This document shows positions 21,801 to 29,973 of a stretch of DNA of 64,000 nt, in pieces. How positions within the stretch are numbered: the first letter of the stretch is position 1; each line of letters starts with the position of its first letter. Position numbers and translations under genes: made by a program. Source of the DNA: Symsagittifera roscoffensis (lineage: Eukaryota > Xenacoelomorpha > Acoela > Convolutidae); contig NC_087071.1 of assembly GCF_963678635.1 (NCBI RefSeq), forward strand, positions 8,975,842 through 9,039,841. Direction: 5' to 3'. A model generated the notes under the pieces. That model was not told the origin of the DNA. It saw only the letters and a list, made by a program, of their open reading frames with translations, and made no database searches.

Positions 21801-24800
21801 GCCCCAGTCCTTCGTCTCTTCTCTCACTTTGTGATAGGCTGCTGTGAGACGAGGCACTCTGGTCATTTCACCATTCGTTTTGTCATAGGGCCTCAGATTC
21901 CAAAGCTTTGGAAACACCTCGATGTGCCCTCTTTCTACTTCTCCCATGCGGTCACAGAAGTGATCGTCAAAATTGATGACTGTCATCTCTGGCTCCGATA
22001 TTTTCGCAAATAACAGATCTTCACTCATGAGCTCTCGCAATGCGTGCTGCTCACACCAGTTCAGTGTACCACCGTCCACTACCGATATGAGGTTCAGGTG
22101 CAGCACCGACCTCCTATATGCTTCCACTTTAACGTCAGGGAACGCAAAGGTGACTGCTGGTCCATAGATCACTGTCACGAACTCCGTGACTCCTCTGATC
22201 AGCGCCAAGGGATCGATTCTCATAGCTAAGCTCAAATCTGTTAATAGCGGCATGCCTCCAACATGTCGTCTAACATCTTCCTCTCTTTCAATTGTCTCGT
22301 CTTCTCCGGTTCCAAAGCGATTTTGCTGCAAGAGATACTGGATAAGAGTGTGTCTCAGGTCTCTTATTTTGTTCCACGAGTCCATGGATTTCTTCATATC
22401 CAGATTCCTCACTCTCTCTTTCATCTGCTCTGGACAACGTGCCAGTTTCATCAGTCCTCCCAAGTTTCCGTGGGTTATTGCGATCAATGTCAGAAGTCCA
22501 TCTAGTCGCAGGTTCTGTATTCCATCCGTAAGCAGTATCGCCGGTCCTTTTACGAAACTCTCCGCTCCGAACGTCACGAACAAGGCTATTAATTCCACTA
22601 TCGATACTTTCACTACTGCTTGGAGGAATTCCTTTATCAAATAGTGCGAGACTTTCGGGTAAACTTTTGCCAAGAAGGACAGGGCCCATCCGGCTCCCAA
22701 CCCTTCTAGCATGCTGTCTGTCCTTTCAAATCCCTCCTGTCCCTTCACTTCCTGGGTCCAGAAGGTTTCCAGAGTAATCTGACACATTCTGTTCACGAAC
22801 TCAGCTGTCTTTTCTCCGGCATTTTCCGCCAGGTTCACCTCCTTCAACAAGTAGGCGTGTATCTTAGTGATCATTACTGGGCCTTGCTGAAAAGCATCTG
22901 CACCCAATGCCGCTACTCTAGGATTCAGGTGTAGCCACTGGTTTGCTTCCGGCTTGGTTCTCAGCACCATCGCTTCCAGATGAGCTCTCGTCTCCAGTGA
23001 ATTCTTTCTTCTCGTGTCTTCACTCGCCACTTCCATTGCTCGGAACCACAAGTCGTTGGACATTGCCGTGATTACTCGATGGTCGTCATCTATTCCTGGT
23101 TTCAGTTTGAGTTGCCGACTGAAGTTGGACAGTTCCAACCCCAGCACTTCGTCCAACACTAACATGTGTAGCGCGTGGTCCTTGAACCCTCTCATCGCGT
23201 TTGAGATATCTGACCATACTGCAGGCAGTTCAGCCTTAAGTGGCCTCAGGTTCTCCATTTCTATCATGCGATTCGGGGCTGATATGATCACATCATATTT
23301 TCCCTCCGAAAGTAAGGCTACCATTGCATACACAAATTTCAGTCCATCCGGGAGATGTGCATACCCCGGAGACAACGCAAATACTACTCTCAACGTCACT
23401 TTATTGAATGATCCCTCCTTCGTCGCGTCCACCACTTCACCCATCGACTCCAGGATGTCTTTTATCGCTGGCCATACTGCGTTTTCTGCTGTTGCAGAAT
23501 CTCTGAGCCTGCTCAGAAAACCTCTACTGTGCAGATGGTCATTGATGCCAGCAAACACAATCGTTATCGGGTTCATTTCTGTCTGCCTTTGTACCCCTAT
23601 AGCCAATGACACTGATTGCAATAGGTCTAGGTCAACTGCGGCCAGCATTATGACGTCCGGCCAAAACAAAGACTTAGAGGTGTACACGAACTCTGAATTC
23701 GCTACTACCAAGATTTTGGCCTTTCTCATCTCTGCTTTGTCGTAGGCGGCGAAGATGGTCTCATCTTTCTTCATCGCTGTCAATCCGCCATATCTCTGGG
23801 CATCACCATCTTGGTTCACTAGTTTTGGGTACACCCTCTCCTTCACATGACCAGGTGATGTCGTCAGTTGCCTAAATATCTTCACGTGTTGTCCAATCGG
23901 CGCTCTCGCCGTCAGGAATCTTCCTGGTCTTTCTTCACGATTCCTCTCATCATGGTTCAATCTCACATCTTGCAACGGTCTTGCATTCACAGGTCCCATT
24001 ATGTTGTTGGAGGGCAGTCCCTCCAAATCGGCAAATCTCAAGGCCGTCTTGGAGCTGAAATTTATGCTAGCGGCTATCAACCAGTCTACGCCGGTTATTG
24101 AGTATAATCTGCTGACAGATAGCGTCGCTCCCTTCAGCATCCTCCTTGCATCTTCAATGAAGCTTACTCTCTGTAGGTCCAGCTTCATCAGTTCGTCTTT
24201 GTATATATGCCAGGGAGACGGTATGGATCGAGACCACAACAACGAACCTCTGCTCGGTCTCTCCTCTCGGCTGGTACTCGTCGTCTCCGATCTAGTGTCC
24301 GATCTAGATGTGCCTGCTACTTCTTCGATTGGTTGGTTGACAGGTCCTATCCTTCTCCTAGGATGAATTGTCCTCCTCATCGGTGCTTCTCCCAACCGAT
24401 CCTGTACGTCTGTTCTTCGACCTGGTTCACCGGAGCTTTGTTGCCGGTAATTTGTGACGGCTGGGACCGTACCCAAGCGTGTTTCCAGGTTAGGAGGCAC
24501 AAAGGTGGTGATCACCGTATCACTCACCGTTCCCTCTTCCTTCAGCACTCCTGTGTCAAAGAGTTCTGCTTCCAGCTCATCCAACCGTTCTTGGAAGACT
24601 CGATTCAACCAAGCTTGTCCTTCGACACTGTCGAAGTGGATGCCATCTGTGGTCAGTCTGGCTTGATCCATGGCTCTCAATTCATGTTCAATGTCCATGA
24701 GGATCATTCTTCCGGCATTTCGATTTGCTAGGTTTCTCAAGATGTTGTTCCGACTCATGACTCCCTCGTTGTGCCTTCTTCCTGATGCTGTCAGGCTTCT

Positions 24801-24815
24801 TGCGTTCATTGGCAC
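18660..24815 (-). CDS. 2051-residue frame: SGNH hydrolase C-terminus plus very long unassigned protein
   Basis: The N-terminus completes an SGNH hydrolase begun at 24849: D57 and H60 in TTDGIHFD form the block V Asp-His pair. The frame is the same as the upstream ORF, separated only by TAG at 24849, and the first codon here is a GTG, so this is not an independent start. Residues ~60-90 are helical and ~90-190 Ser/Arg-rich. A second alpha/beta region around residues 330-560 has an FAGINDHLHS motif (GIND at about 421-424) resembling SGNH block III. Residues ~1150-1330 are acidic and disordered, followed by basic clusters (PRRRRIEA, RRIGKTK). The rest is mostly helical. No signal peptide. A moderately hydrophobic helix (VSIVELIALFVTFG) lies mid-protein. 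No homologue recognised beyond SGNH. An open frame of 6.1 kb implies past selection. Confidence 0.72.
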   Translation of the reverse strand: MPMNARSLTASGRRHNEGVMSRNNILRNLANRNAGRMILMDIEHELRAMDQARLTTDGIHFDSVEGQAWLNRVFQERLDELEAELFDTGVLKEEGTVSDTVITTFVPPNLETRLGTVPAVTNYRQQSSGEPGRRTDVQDRLGEAPMRRTIHPRRRIGPVNQPIEEVAGTSRSDTRSETTSTSREERPSRGSLLWSRSIPSPWHIYKDELMKLDLQRVSFIEDARRMLKGATLSVSRLYSITGVDWLIAASINFSSKTALRFADLEGLPSNNIMGPVNARPLQDVRLNHDERNREERPGRFLTARAPIGQHVKIFRQLTTSPGHVKERVYPKLVNQDGDAQRYGGLTAMKKDETIFAAYDKAEMRKAKILVVANSEFVYTSKSLFWPDVIMLAAVDLDLLQSVSLAIGVQRQTEMNPITIVFAGINDHLHSRGFLSRLRDSATAENAVWPAIKDILESMGEVVDATKEGSFNKVTLRVVFALSPGYAHLPDGLKFVYAMVALLSEGKYDVIISAPNRMIEMENLRPLKAELPAVWSDISNAMRGFKDHALHMLVLDEVLGLELSNFSRQLKLKPGIDDDHRVITAMSNDLWFRAMEVASEDTRRKNSLETRAHLEAMVLRTKPEANQWLHLNPRVAALGADAFQQGPVMITKIHAYLLKEVNLAENAGEKTAEFVNRMCQITLETFWTQEVKGQEGFERTDSMLEGLGAGWALSFLAKVYPKVSHYLIKEFLQAVVKVSIVELIALFVTFGAESFVKGPAILLTDGIQNLRLDGLLTLIAITHGNLGGLMKLARCPEQMKERVRNLDMKKSMDSWNKIRDLRHTLIQYLLQQNRFGTGEDETIEREEDVRRHVGGMPLLTDLSLAMRIDPLALIRGVTEFVTVIYGPAVTFAFPDVKVEAYRRSVLHLNLISVVDGGTLNWCEQHALRELMSEDLLFAKISEPEMTVINFDDHFCDRMGEVERGHIEVFPKLWNLRPYDKTNGEMTRVPRLTAAYHKVREETKDWGDYKKLPEAIPEFPLIRRMLLGAVSVVQTPRLRAFETNERRVGNFSVTMDPCFVGRNAAVLQYTRFAYTDQATRRRISNAATPKPGRFDEEWKGLGLAPMRMRGRTELPEASLILTSVRKEMKVGGVLQTRTFLAPFGCEEIKVVHGEEEDKSAGTLLIPRFHEEADNDEQGPSNSNKDKSEGDDRQGGSRQTEEPMQQDQAGGEDDRASTGGTSSLDFNIFSDLENNADTLETTEPADEGISTLEPPSAFEEMKRNLPESSSPGNSRNNDQRILTESPRRRRIEASARVPFLVTLPEEEWEVHHRDHESRTGCKLDRVAFMEEVWTVVQSYGTQSILKTGLNQPLMREVLDKLDECEGRMSELVIDSATDESEANSPIKMTPQDDEGEVVYLSRTRRGTMRSKMVIDKINAMKMKLGSRVMPRRIGKTKVDSEISMKAGNSAKRKRVEEVMDLGQGDYQLSGTDRILTDIAMVPPILMAGIKSTGYKSKRSDRTLTGATLEMEILSQCGESKMRDFKPSPMNHGKGSVAGQLTPVEYNRLTVSETLSIDEPTGGYMEMLEYRNSIRGYVMALEEEKAMEGYLETMLQGTTLKQKAYGTLASSDVQAETIEQLVSLPWKAVVLRYFEEEMRTTPRIHALVAVPYVRTELQLRFAWCMMGLTREEYDSEERKRSKEEKVFLMTNLRDLIVQEGAAVACAKRRDALCFIRFLIEQISVPALNTCVKMLREGDERTKALFLLALLDMQQSKPMRVNMKEPEELEPMKKIDEIRRFSNKELRLTKESMGALPKSSEYCGPIKKESYSYVSGILGIAYNPFLSEDIRDCFFDYEQAVLLRFWTSRIVTIKSVNNSQAKLGLVLEEEVTAPSVPKSDKRVEFGLGFSDELLRTSLMAVWELMRPSWCPSPNADSILRATQDIQRELNADCNLRDLNIIYNVMITASKSNGEDKVELPGWGPEDWVKPGSCLAEVCGLEGHVCGSLDCVKTLEKQHKQLTQATLIVWKCSDESKNGNGTDSGLPWRNRCESSDSTRILQHVWFFRVTIESRTET

Positions 24816-24848
24816 TGTGCAAACGGTCAGTACCGCGCAACTGAACTT

Positions 24849-26024
24849 CTACCAGAGAGTAGTGAACAAACACACCATCATTGATTCCCACAGTGCTTCC
24901 TGCTCATCTGATCCTCTGGAGATATCATTCGTCCCAACTAAGATCATCACATTGGGTATCTTCCCTGGATTCGTCAGCTCCACCATGCGATATAATTGGG
25001 CAATCGTCGCGCCTCCAAAGGCCATCACCGTGGTGACCCATGAGGTCCTCAAGTTCGACAGCACTCTGACTAAGCTGTCTCCCAATATCAGGTGAGATGT
25101 CCCGAGTGGTGGTTGCTGCAGGTTCACAGCCGGGCTCCAGGTAGCTCGATTAAAGCAGGCCCTCGGATCTGTCTCCGGAACTCCCGTGAAATTATACTTC
25201 AATTGATTATTCTTCTGCACGTCTATTACACGAGACACTTTCTTCGCTGGCATCTTCCTTACTTTCCTCTCTGAGATTCTCGAGTTCCCCATGAGTGGTG
25301 TCACGTTACTCATCCCTTGTCTGATTACTGTCTGGGAGAGTTGTACTCTGCCCGTATCGTCAATCGTTCCATAGGGTGCAGTCACCCCGGAACCTGGTGC
25401 ATTCTTGTTAGCGACCAATCGTCCAGCTGTCTCTATCAGTTTTCTCACTGTCTGTTCTACGACGGGATCACCCAAGGTGTCACTAGGATCCGGGATTGTT
25501 ACTCGGTTCGTCTCTGCTGGGAGCCGTGTCTCCGTTGTTTGACTCATTTCTCGAGGTGTCAAGAGCTCCATCGGGGACTGCCCACGAGGAATATCCCTTG
25601 CAGGTATCACTTTCTCAATGGACGTCGTCAACGCCGCCTGTTCCGATCGCTCTTTGTATTCCTGCCTTAAGCGTTCGATCTCTTGACCCTGTTTTTTGTT
25701 GCAGTCTTCAAACAACTTTCTCCACATGTCCCGGTCTTCCTCCATCGCCAGCATGGTCTTCGTCATATCGTCTAACTCCTTCTTCGTACTTCTCAGCTGA
25801 TCGTTCATCTCGTCCAGATCTTGTATGGTTTGGTTCGTCTGAACCTTCTGTGTTATTTTCGCCCTTTTTGGTGGCACAGCTGCTCTCAGTGGTGAACCAG
25901 ACGAGGTCGCCTCCCTGTTCATCTCCCGATGCATTCTCGTCAGCCCAAGTTTAGGCTTAGAGGGCATTGGCATCTCACCTGGTTGGTAAGTCCTAAAACT
26001 TCCCAATCCAGGCTCATTCGCCAA
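24849..26024 (-). CDS. Coiled coil plus SGNH/GDSL hydrolase, catalytic N-half (copy B)
   Basis: 391 residues. Residues ~62-135 form a coiled coil (QDLDEMNDQLRS, ERLRQEYKER). A basic patch follows (SERKVRKMPAKK). The SGNH fold starts at about residue 310: LILGDSLVRVL is block I with the nucleophile Ser317, AFGGATI is the block II Gly, and VGTNDISRGS is block III with the oxyanion Asn. SGNH enzymes are esterases, acetylhydrolases or lipases. The frame ends in TAG (24849-24851) after block III; the Asp-His of block V lie 57-60 codons into the next frame, same register, so activity needs the downstream part. The first Met is internal: the true start is probably 26306. Confidence 0.82.
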   Translation of the reverse strand: MANEPGLGSFRTYQPGEMPMPSKPKLGLTRMHREMNREATSSGSPLRAAVPPKRAKITQKVQTNQTIQDLDEMNDQLRSTKKELDDMTKTMLAMEEDRDMWRKLFEDCNKKQGQEIERLRQEYKERSEQAALTTSIEKVIPARDIPRGQSPMELLTPREMSQTTETRLPAETNRVTIPDPSDTLGDPVVEQTVRKLIETAGRLVANKNAPGSGVTAPYGTIDDTGRVQLSQTVIRQGMSNVTPLMGNSRISERKVRKMPAKKVSRVIDVQKNNQLKYNFTGVPETDPRACFNRATWSPAVNLQQPPLGTSHLILGDSLVRVLSNLRTSWVTTVMAFGGATIAQLYRMVELTNPGKIPNVMILVGTNDISRGSDEQEALWESMMVCLFTTLW

Positions 26025-26051
26025 GTCACTCCCTGAGAGAGCCCCGTTTCT

Positions 26052-26306
26052 TCACCTCATCACTCTCATGTTCGGGCGGTCTAGTACTCCTCTTTCTCCA
26101 TATGCTGCCATCAACAGGACTTCCGTGGGGCAGTCCCCACGGTTGTCGTGCCCCAAGATGTTGATCAGGGCGGTTAGCAACATGACCACCTCTGGGTCCT
26201 CCAGAGCGAAGTCTCGTTCGATCAGCCGACGATAGATCGCATCTACCATCGGTCCTACATATGCCTCTGCCAGGTCCATCAATTCATCCAGGTTGAAGTT
26301 GTCCAT
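26052..26306 (-). CDS. N-terminal segment of the second giant ORF, cut by TGA (copy B)
   Basis: 84 residues beginning MDNFNLDELMDLAEAY, helical and acidic with a Leu-rich helix (VVMLLTALINIL). It ends in TGA at 26052-26054. Copy A has TGG at the same place and stays open into the SGNH frame, so this is the true amino end of that protein and the stop is specific to copy B. Function unknown. Confidence 0.7.
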   Translation of the reverse strand: MDNFNLDELMDLAEAYVGPMVDAIYRRLIERDFALEDPEVVMLLTALINILGHDNRGDCPTEVLLMAAYGERGVLDRPNMRVMR

Positions 26307-26696
26307 TCTATTCTTTTCAAGTTTGATTCGATTCTTTGACTCAAGTGAGTAATTTAAATGATCAATCAGGATCTAGAAAATAAATCACGAATGTCACACT
26401 TGTCAGTTTCATCGTAACATATATCGTTAAAATTTGCTTAAAACAGTTCAGATAAAAAGATATTTATCCTAAAATTTATTAAAATCAATTGGTTTCTAAA
26501 ATTTTGGAATTCGACTTAAGATTGGACAGTCCAAACTTTGGATCTATTCCCAAGATCGTCATTTAGTTGTTCATGGTCACTAACGCCTACTTACCCATGA
26601 TCTTAATAACCTAACACATAACATAACATAACATAACACACATATCACATATTACATGCAACTTGGTCTTTGGCCTAACACTCTTTCGCACATCAC
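26307..26696 (-). other. Spacer between pol and the second ORF (copy B)
   Basis: AT-rich, with four ACATA-type tandem units near 26617-26640. Nearly identical to 1119-1508. No clear promoter or splice signal was assigned. Confidence 0.5.
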
Positions 26697-29189
26697 TCAG
26701 CCTATACTTAAATAATATTTCTTATGTAGATATACTTGTATGTTCGTCTCAGAGAATATCACGTGTACAAGCGCGTACAATTCCCGAGGATGCAGTCTTC
26801 CTCTATTTGGATCGTACACTGGAAGCGAAAGCTCCTTCACGTCCATTTCCACAAGGAAGTCCCTCAGCCTCGTCAAAGACAAGACTAGATTTTCTGGGTC
26901 CACGTGCTGCTTCTCTGTCGCCCTCGTTACCAGGAAGCATAAGTACTTTCCCGGTATTTGCGACACCGCCGGGGGTAAGGCTGCTACGCCCCCTATCCCT
27001 GGTCTTTGCTTCCAAAGGAATTCCACGTTTTTGTATTCCCTCTTAAAATCTGCCGCTAGCGCTGTCCTAAAACTCATGTCTGCGGTGATTGCTATCGCAC
27101 ATGTTCTGTTTGTGAGTATGAAATCACTGTCTGTTAGTATTATGTTACTAGAATATTCATTTGGTAAATTAAAATATGACTCAACTACCCTGCCTATATC
27201 AGGTTTCTTAGGTTCTTCGCCTGTTTCTGCTTCTAAGTCTCCTGTTTCTCTTGCTATTCTCAATTTTTTTATTATCAAGTTTTCAGTGTGGGTAAGTCCT
27301 ACCCCCACTCCCCGGACAAAAATATCCATCGGCGTCCCCGTCGATCGCATACCGGGTATTAAGTCAAGGTTAGAAGCTGGAATGAGAAGTTGTCCTTCCT
27401 GGGCAGCCCAGGAAGGATCGTCTCGTTCAGTCTTGATGTATTTCATGCTTTCACGATCTACGTCTTGAATCGTGACGCTGGTCTTCTCTGGATCCGAGGT
27501 CGTTTCATTCAGCCACTCTAAGACACGCAGGTTCGTCTGGTCTTGTTCATATGACTGCTGTTGCTCATCGTCAAATTCTACCTCGGGTTTCGACCAGTCG
27601 TCAACCCACTCATCGTTGTGATCATTGACTATGTCAATGTCTTGTGACACAGTTATTTGCTCTAAACCCACTACTTCCTCCACTATTTTCTTTAGATCTA
27701 TCCTATCCACTACAAAGTCGTCACCGTAAGGGTTGTATTTCTTTCTTGGTCTCGTCCCGTCCTTCTGACGAGTCTGCATCGTGAACGGAAGGTCCGGTTC
27801 GAAGTTCTTGGGAACCTTTGTCTGTTCGGGATCCTGCCAATCTTCCTCTGCGTAGGGTAAGGTTTCATCGTCCACTTCGATCTGTTCGTTTGGATCCAGG
27901 TCCAATGGTGTATCCGTACCTTCCTCTACGACCTCGTTTCCATCGTTCTTCTCCCTGGTGCCTTTTTCATTGACCTCACAAGCAGGATCCATCATTAGAT
28001 AATCCCCTTCTTCCATGTCTGCAGGTATACACCAGTCTTCTGTCGATGGATTGTGTGGCTTGATGTTCTCGTAGTAGGCGGCTCGGCCAGTACTCAGTCT
28101 ATAAAAGCGTCCCTCCTGGTGCACCTCCGTAATCATGAAGGGTCCCCTCCATTTCTTTAGAAGTTTCTTTGTCCCTTTCGGTGGTATAACGTTCTGAAAT
28201 ACCCATACGTAGTCTCCCACCGAGTAAGCCTTTGCACCAGCTGCTTTCTTGTCGAATCTTTTCCTCTGCCTTGCCTGTGCCTGCTGAGTGTTTCGTCTAC
28301 ACAAATCGTTCAATTCCTGTTGGCGTTTGATCATATCCCTCACGTAGACCTGTGGGGACGTTTTCTTTCCCTCATATTCTGGGTAGAAGAATGTCAAGGG
28401 TAAAGACTTCTCGTGTCCCGTCAGCATCATGTGTGGACTAACTCCAGTGGTAGAGTGTTGCGTGCTATTATAAGCTCCCATCACCTGTGGAAGGTATCTG
28501 TCCCAATCGGTCATGTACCTGGAACAATATACCCTCAGCATCGACACTAACGTCCTATTCTGTCTTTCCACTAAGCCATTCGTCTGAGGATGGTATGTCG
28601 TGGAGTGAGCCTGAGCGACTTGTGACCGTCTCATAAGCTCTTTCGTAAGCTCGCCTACGAAAGCCGTTCCATTGTCCGATTGAAACGTCATTGGACAACC
28701 ATGTCTTGCTATCCACGTATTGATCAGGTGGTCGCATGTCTCTTCCGCCGAGGCAGTTATGCAGGGCACGGCCTCTGCATACTTCGTGAAGTGATCTATC
28801 ATGACCAAGACTTGGTTGTAACCGCTGTCTGTCATGCATATCTTCTGGTGATCTATCTGCACCACCTCGTTGAATTCAGACGACTCAATCGATTGTAAAG
28901 GAAATCGCAACTTCCTTGGATCCTTGACCTGTTGGCATGACAGGCAGGCTGTTACCCATTTCTCACATGCCTTTTTCATTCCAGGCCACTCAAAGCGCTT
29001 CAGGATCCTCTGATACACTTTGTCGATCCCTTGATGGCCCATCTGATCATGCGACCTGAATAATAGTTCTGTCTGATAGAGTTGCGGCAACACTATCGCG
29101 TTATATTTGTATAAGACCTTGTCTTCTTCTCTTCTCCTGCAAGCCATGATTCCGTCCTTGTTCAGATATAATCTCCTCTCCTTCTGCAT
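26697..29189 (-). CDS. Integrase with C-terminal macrodomain-like segment (copy B)
   Basis: 830 residues, intact. HHCC at H47, H52, C82, C85; catalytic D113, D172, E208 with exact 35-residue D-E spacing; GPF near 345. An acidic linker of about 300 residues contains a nuclear-signal-like RTRPRKKYN-type basic patch. The last ~160 residues (about 26700-27190) resemble an OARD1-type macrodomain; the Lys in VTRATEKQH may match the family's catalytic Lys, but the usual GCGLD loop is absent. The extra LT of LSLTRLRDF compared with copy A restores the helix length. The frame is +1 from RT. Integrase inserts the cDNA; the tail might bind ADP-ribose or be a decayed form. Confidence 0.92.
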   Translation of the reverse strand: MQKERRLYLNKDGIMACRRREEDKVLYKYNAIVLPQLYQTELLFRSHDQMGHQGIDKVYQRILKRFEWPGMKKACEKWVTACLSCQQVKDPRKLRFPLQSIESSEFNEVVQIDHQKICMTDSGYNQVLVMIDHFTKYAEAVPCITASAEETCDHLINTWIARHGCPMTFQSDNGTAFVGELTKELMRRSQVAQAHSTTYHPQTNGLVERQNRTLVSMLRVYCSRYMTDWDRYLPQVMGAYNSTQHSTTGVSPHMMLTGHEKSLPLTFFYPEYEGKKTSPQVYVRDMIKRQQELNDLCRRNTQQAQARQRKRFDKKAAGAKAYSVGDYVWVFQNVIPPKGTKKLLKKWRGPFMITEVHQEGRFYRLSTGRAAYYENIKPHNPSTEDWCIPADMEEGDYLMMDPACEVNEKGTREKNDGNEVVEEGTDTPLDLDPNEQIEVDDETLPYAEEDWQDPEQTKVPKNFEPDLPFTMQTRQKDGTRPRKKYNPYGDDFVVDRIDLKKIVEEVVGLEQITVSQDIDIVNDHNDEWVDDWSKPEVEFDDEQQQSYEQDQTNLRVLEWLNETTSDPEKTSVTIQDVDRESMKYIKTERDDPSWAAQEGQLLIPASNLDLIPGMRSTGTPMDIFVRGVGVGLTHTENLIIKKLRIARETGDLEAETGEEPKKPDIGRVVESYFNLPNEYSSNIILTDSDFILTNRTCAIAITADMSFRTALAADFKREYKNVEFLWKQRPGIGGVAALPPAVSQIPGKYLCFLVTRATEKQHVDPENLVLSLTRLRDFLVEMDVKELSLPVYDPNRGRLHPRELYALVHVIFSETNIQVYLHKKYYLSIG

Positions 29190-29874
29190 GAAGTATTGTC
29201 TCAGGATAGCTGTCTTCTTCTAGGTCACCTTTGTCAGGTGCACCGTTTTCTATCCACCTTTTTAGGTTGCTTGTCATGCGATCATTTCTCTGCGCCCTTA
29301 GAAGGTCCGAGAGTCTGTATCTCGCCTTCAAGTACGTCTTCATGACTCTCATCTGACTATTCAGCTCGTTGGGCTGATGTGTGTCTTCTTCCATTTTAAC
29401 GCACCAAATCTTCGCCAACGGTTGTGTTTCTTGCTGAAACGGCAGAAGATCAGTCCTGACTACCTCTTTCTGCGGCAACAGGATTATCGAACGTTTCGAT
29501 ACCGCTATCGTTTCTAAGTCATCCGCTGCGTTGTCAAAGACTCTTTCGCTTGGTATTGGGTAGCGATCACTGTCAGGATCCTGGTACACTTCTCTGTCCA
29601 GGTCCCTTGCCCGAGTTTCCACTAGTAGCGTGTGTATCGCTAGTTCTGACAGTTCTGATCCCGAGGTCGAATTCCTGTCGGAATAGGTATCCATTCCTGA
29701 GTTTCGTGAATCATCATCCGTCGAAGGTGTTGTGCTGGAGACTGCAGGCTCCTCCAGATCATGTCTGTATTTCCTTCGCATCCATCTGAACTCCCCGGAC
29801 AAAACCTTGTTCTCTAGGTCCTGTTTCTCATCAGGAATTTTCTCGTCTATCTCGGACTCCCCGGACAAATTCAC
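29101..29874 (-). CDS. RNase H-integrase linker, distal part (copy B)
   Basis: 257 residues continuing the RT frame after two indels near 30010 and 29885 that together restore the register. It contains LSGE repeats, an acidic Ser/Thr-rich region and a helical segment before integrase (QMRVMKTYLKARYRLSDLLRAQRND). It ends by overlapping integrase by 89 bp. In Gypsy elements the pre-integrase segment is normally continuous with integrase; here the two lie in different frames in both copies. Confidence 0.8.
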   Translation of the reverse strand: MNLSGESEIDEKIPDEKQDLENKVLSGEFRWMRRKYRHDLEEPAVSSTTPSTDDDSRNSGMDTYSDRNSTSGSELSELAIHTLLVETRARDLDREVYQDPDSDRYPIPSERVFDNAADDLETIAVSKRSIILLPQKEVVRTDLLPFQQETQPLAKIWCVKMEEDTHQPNELNSQMRVMKTYLKARYRLSDLLRAQRNDRMTSNLKRWIENGAPDKGDLEEDSYPETILHAEGEEIISEQGRNHGLQEKRRRQGLIQI

Positions 29875-29973
29875 TTGTCCCGGTGTTGATCTTGTGATCG
29901 CTGGTTTTTCTCCTTATCCTTCTCCCCGGACAAATAGTCTTGCAGCAGATTTTGTTCTACAACTTCACCCTCT

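Noticed and set aside
24849-26024. SGNH ORF as an env or hemagglutinin-esterase-like surface protein
   Set aside because: No signal peptide or membrane anchor; the N-terminus is a coiled coil and basic, fitting an internal protein.
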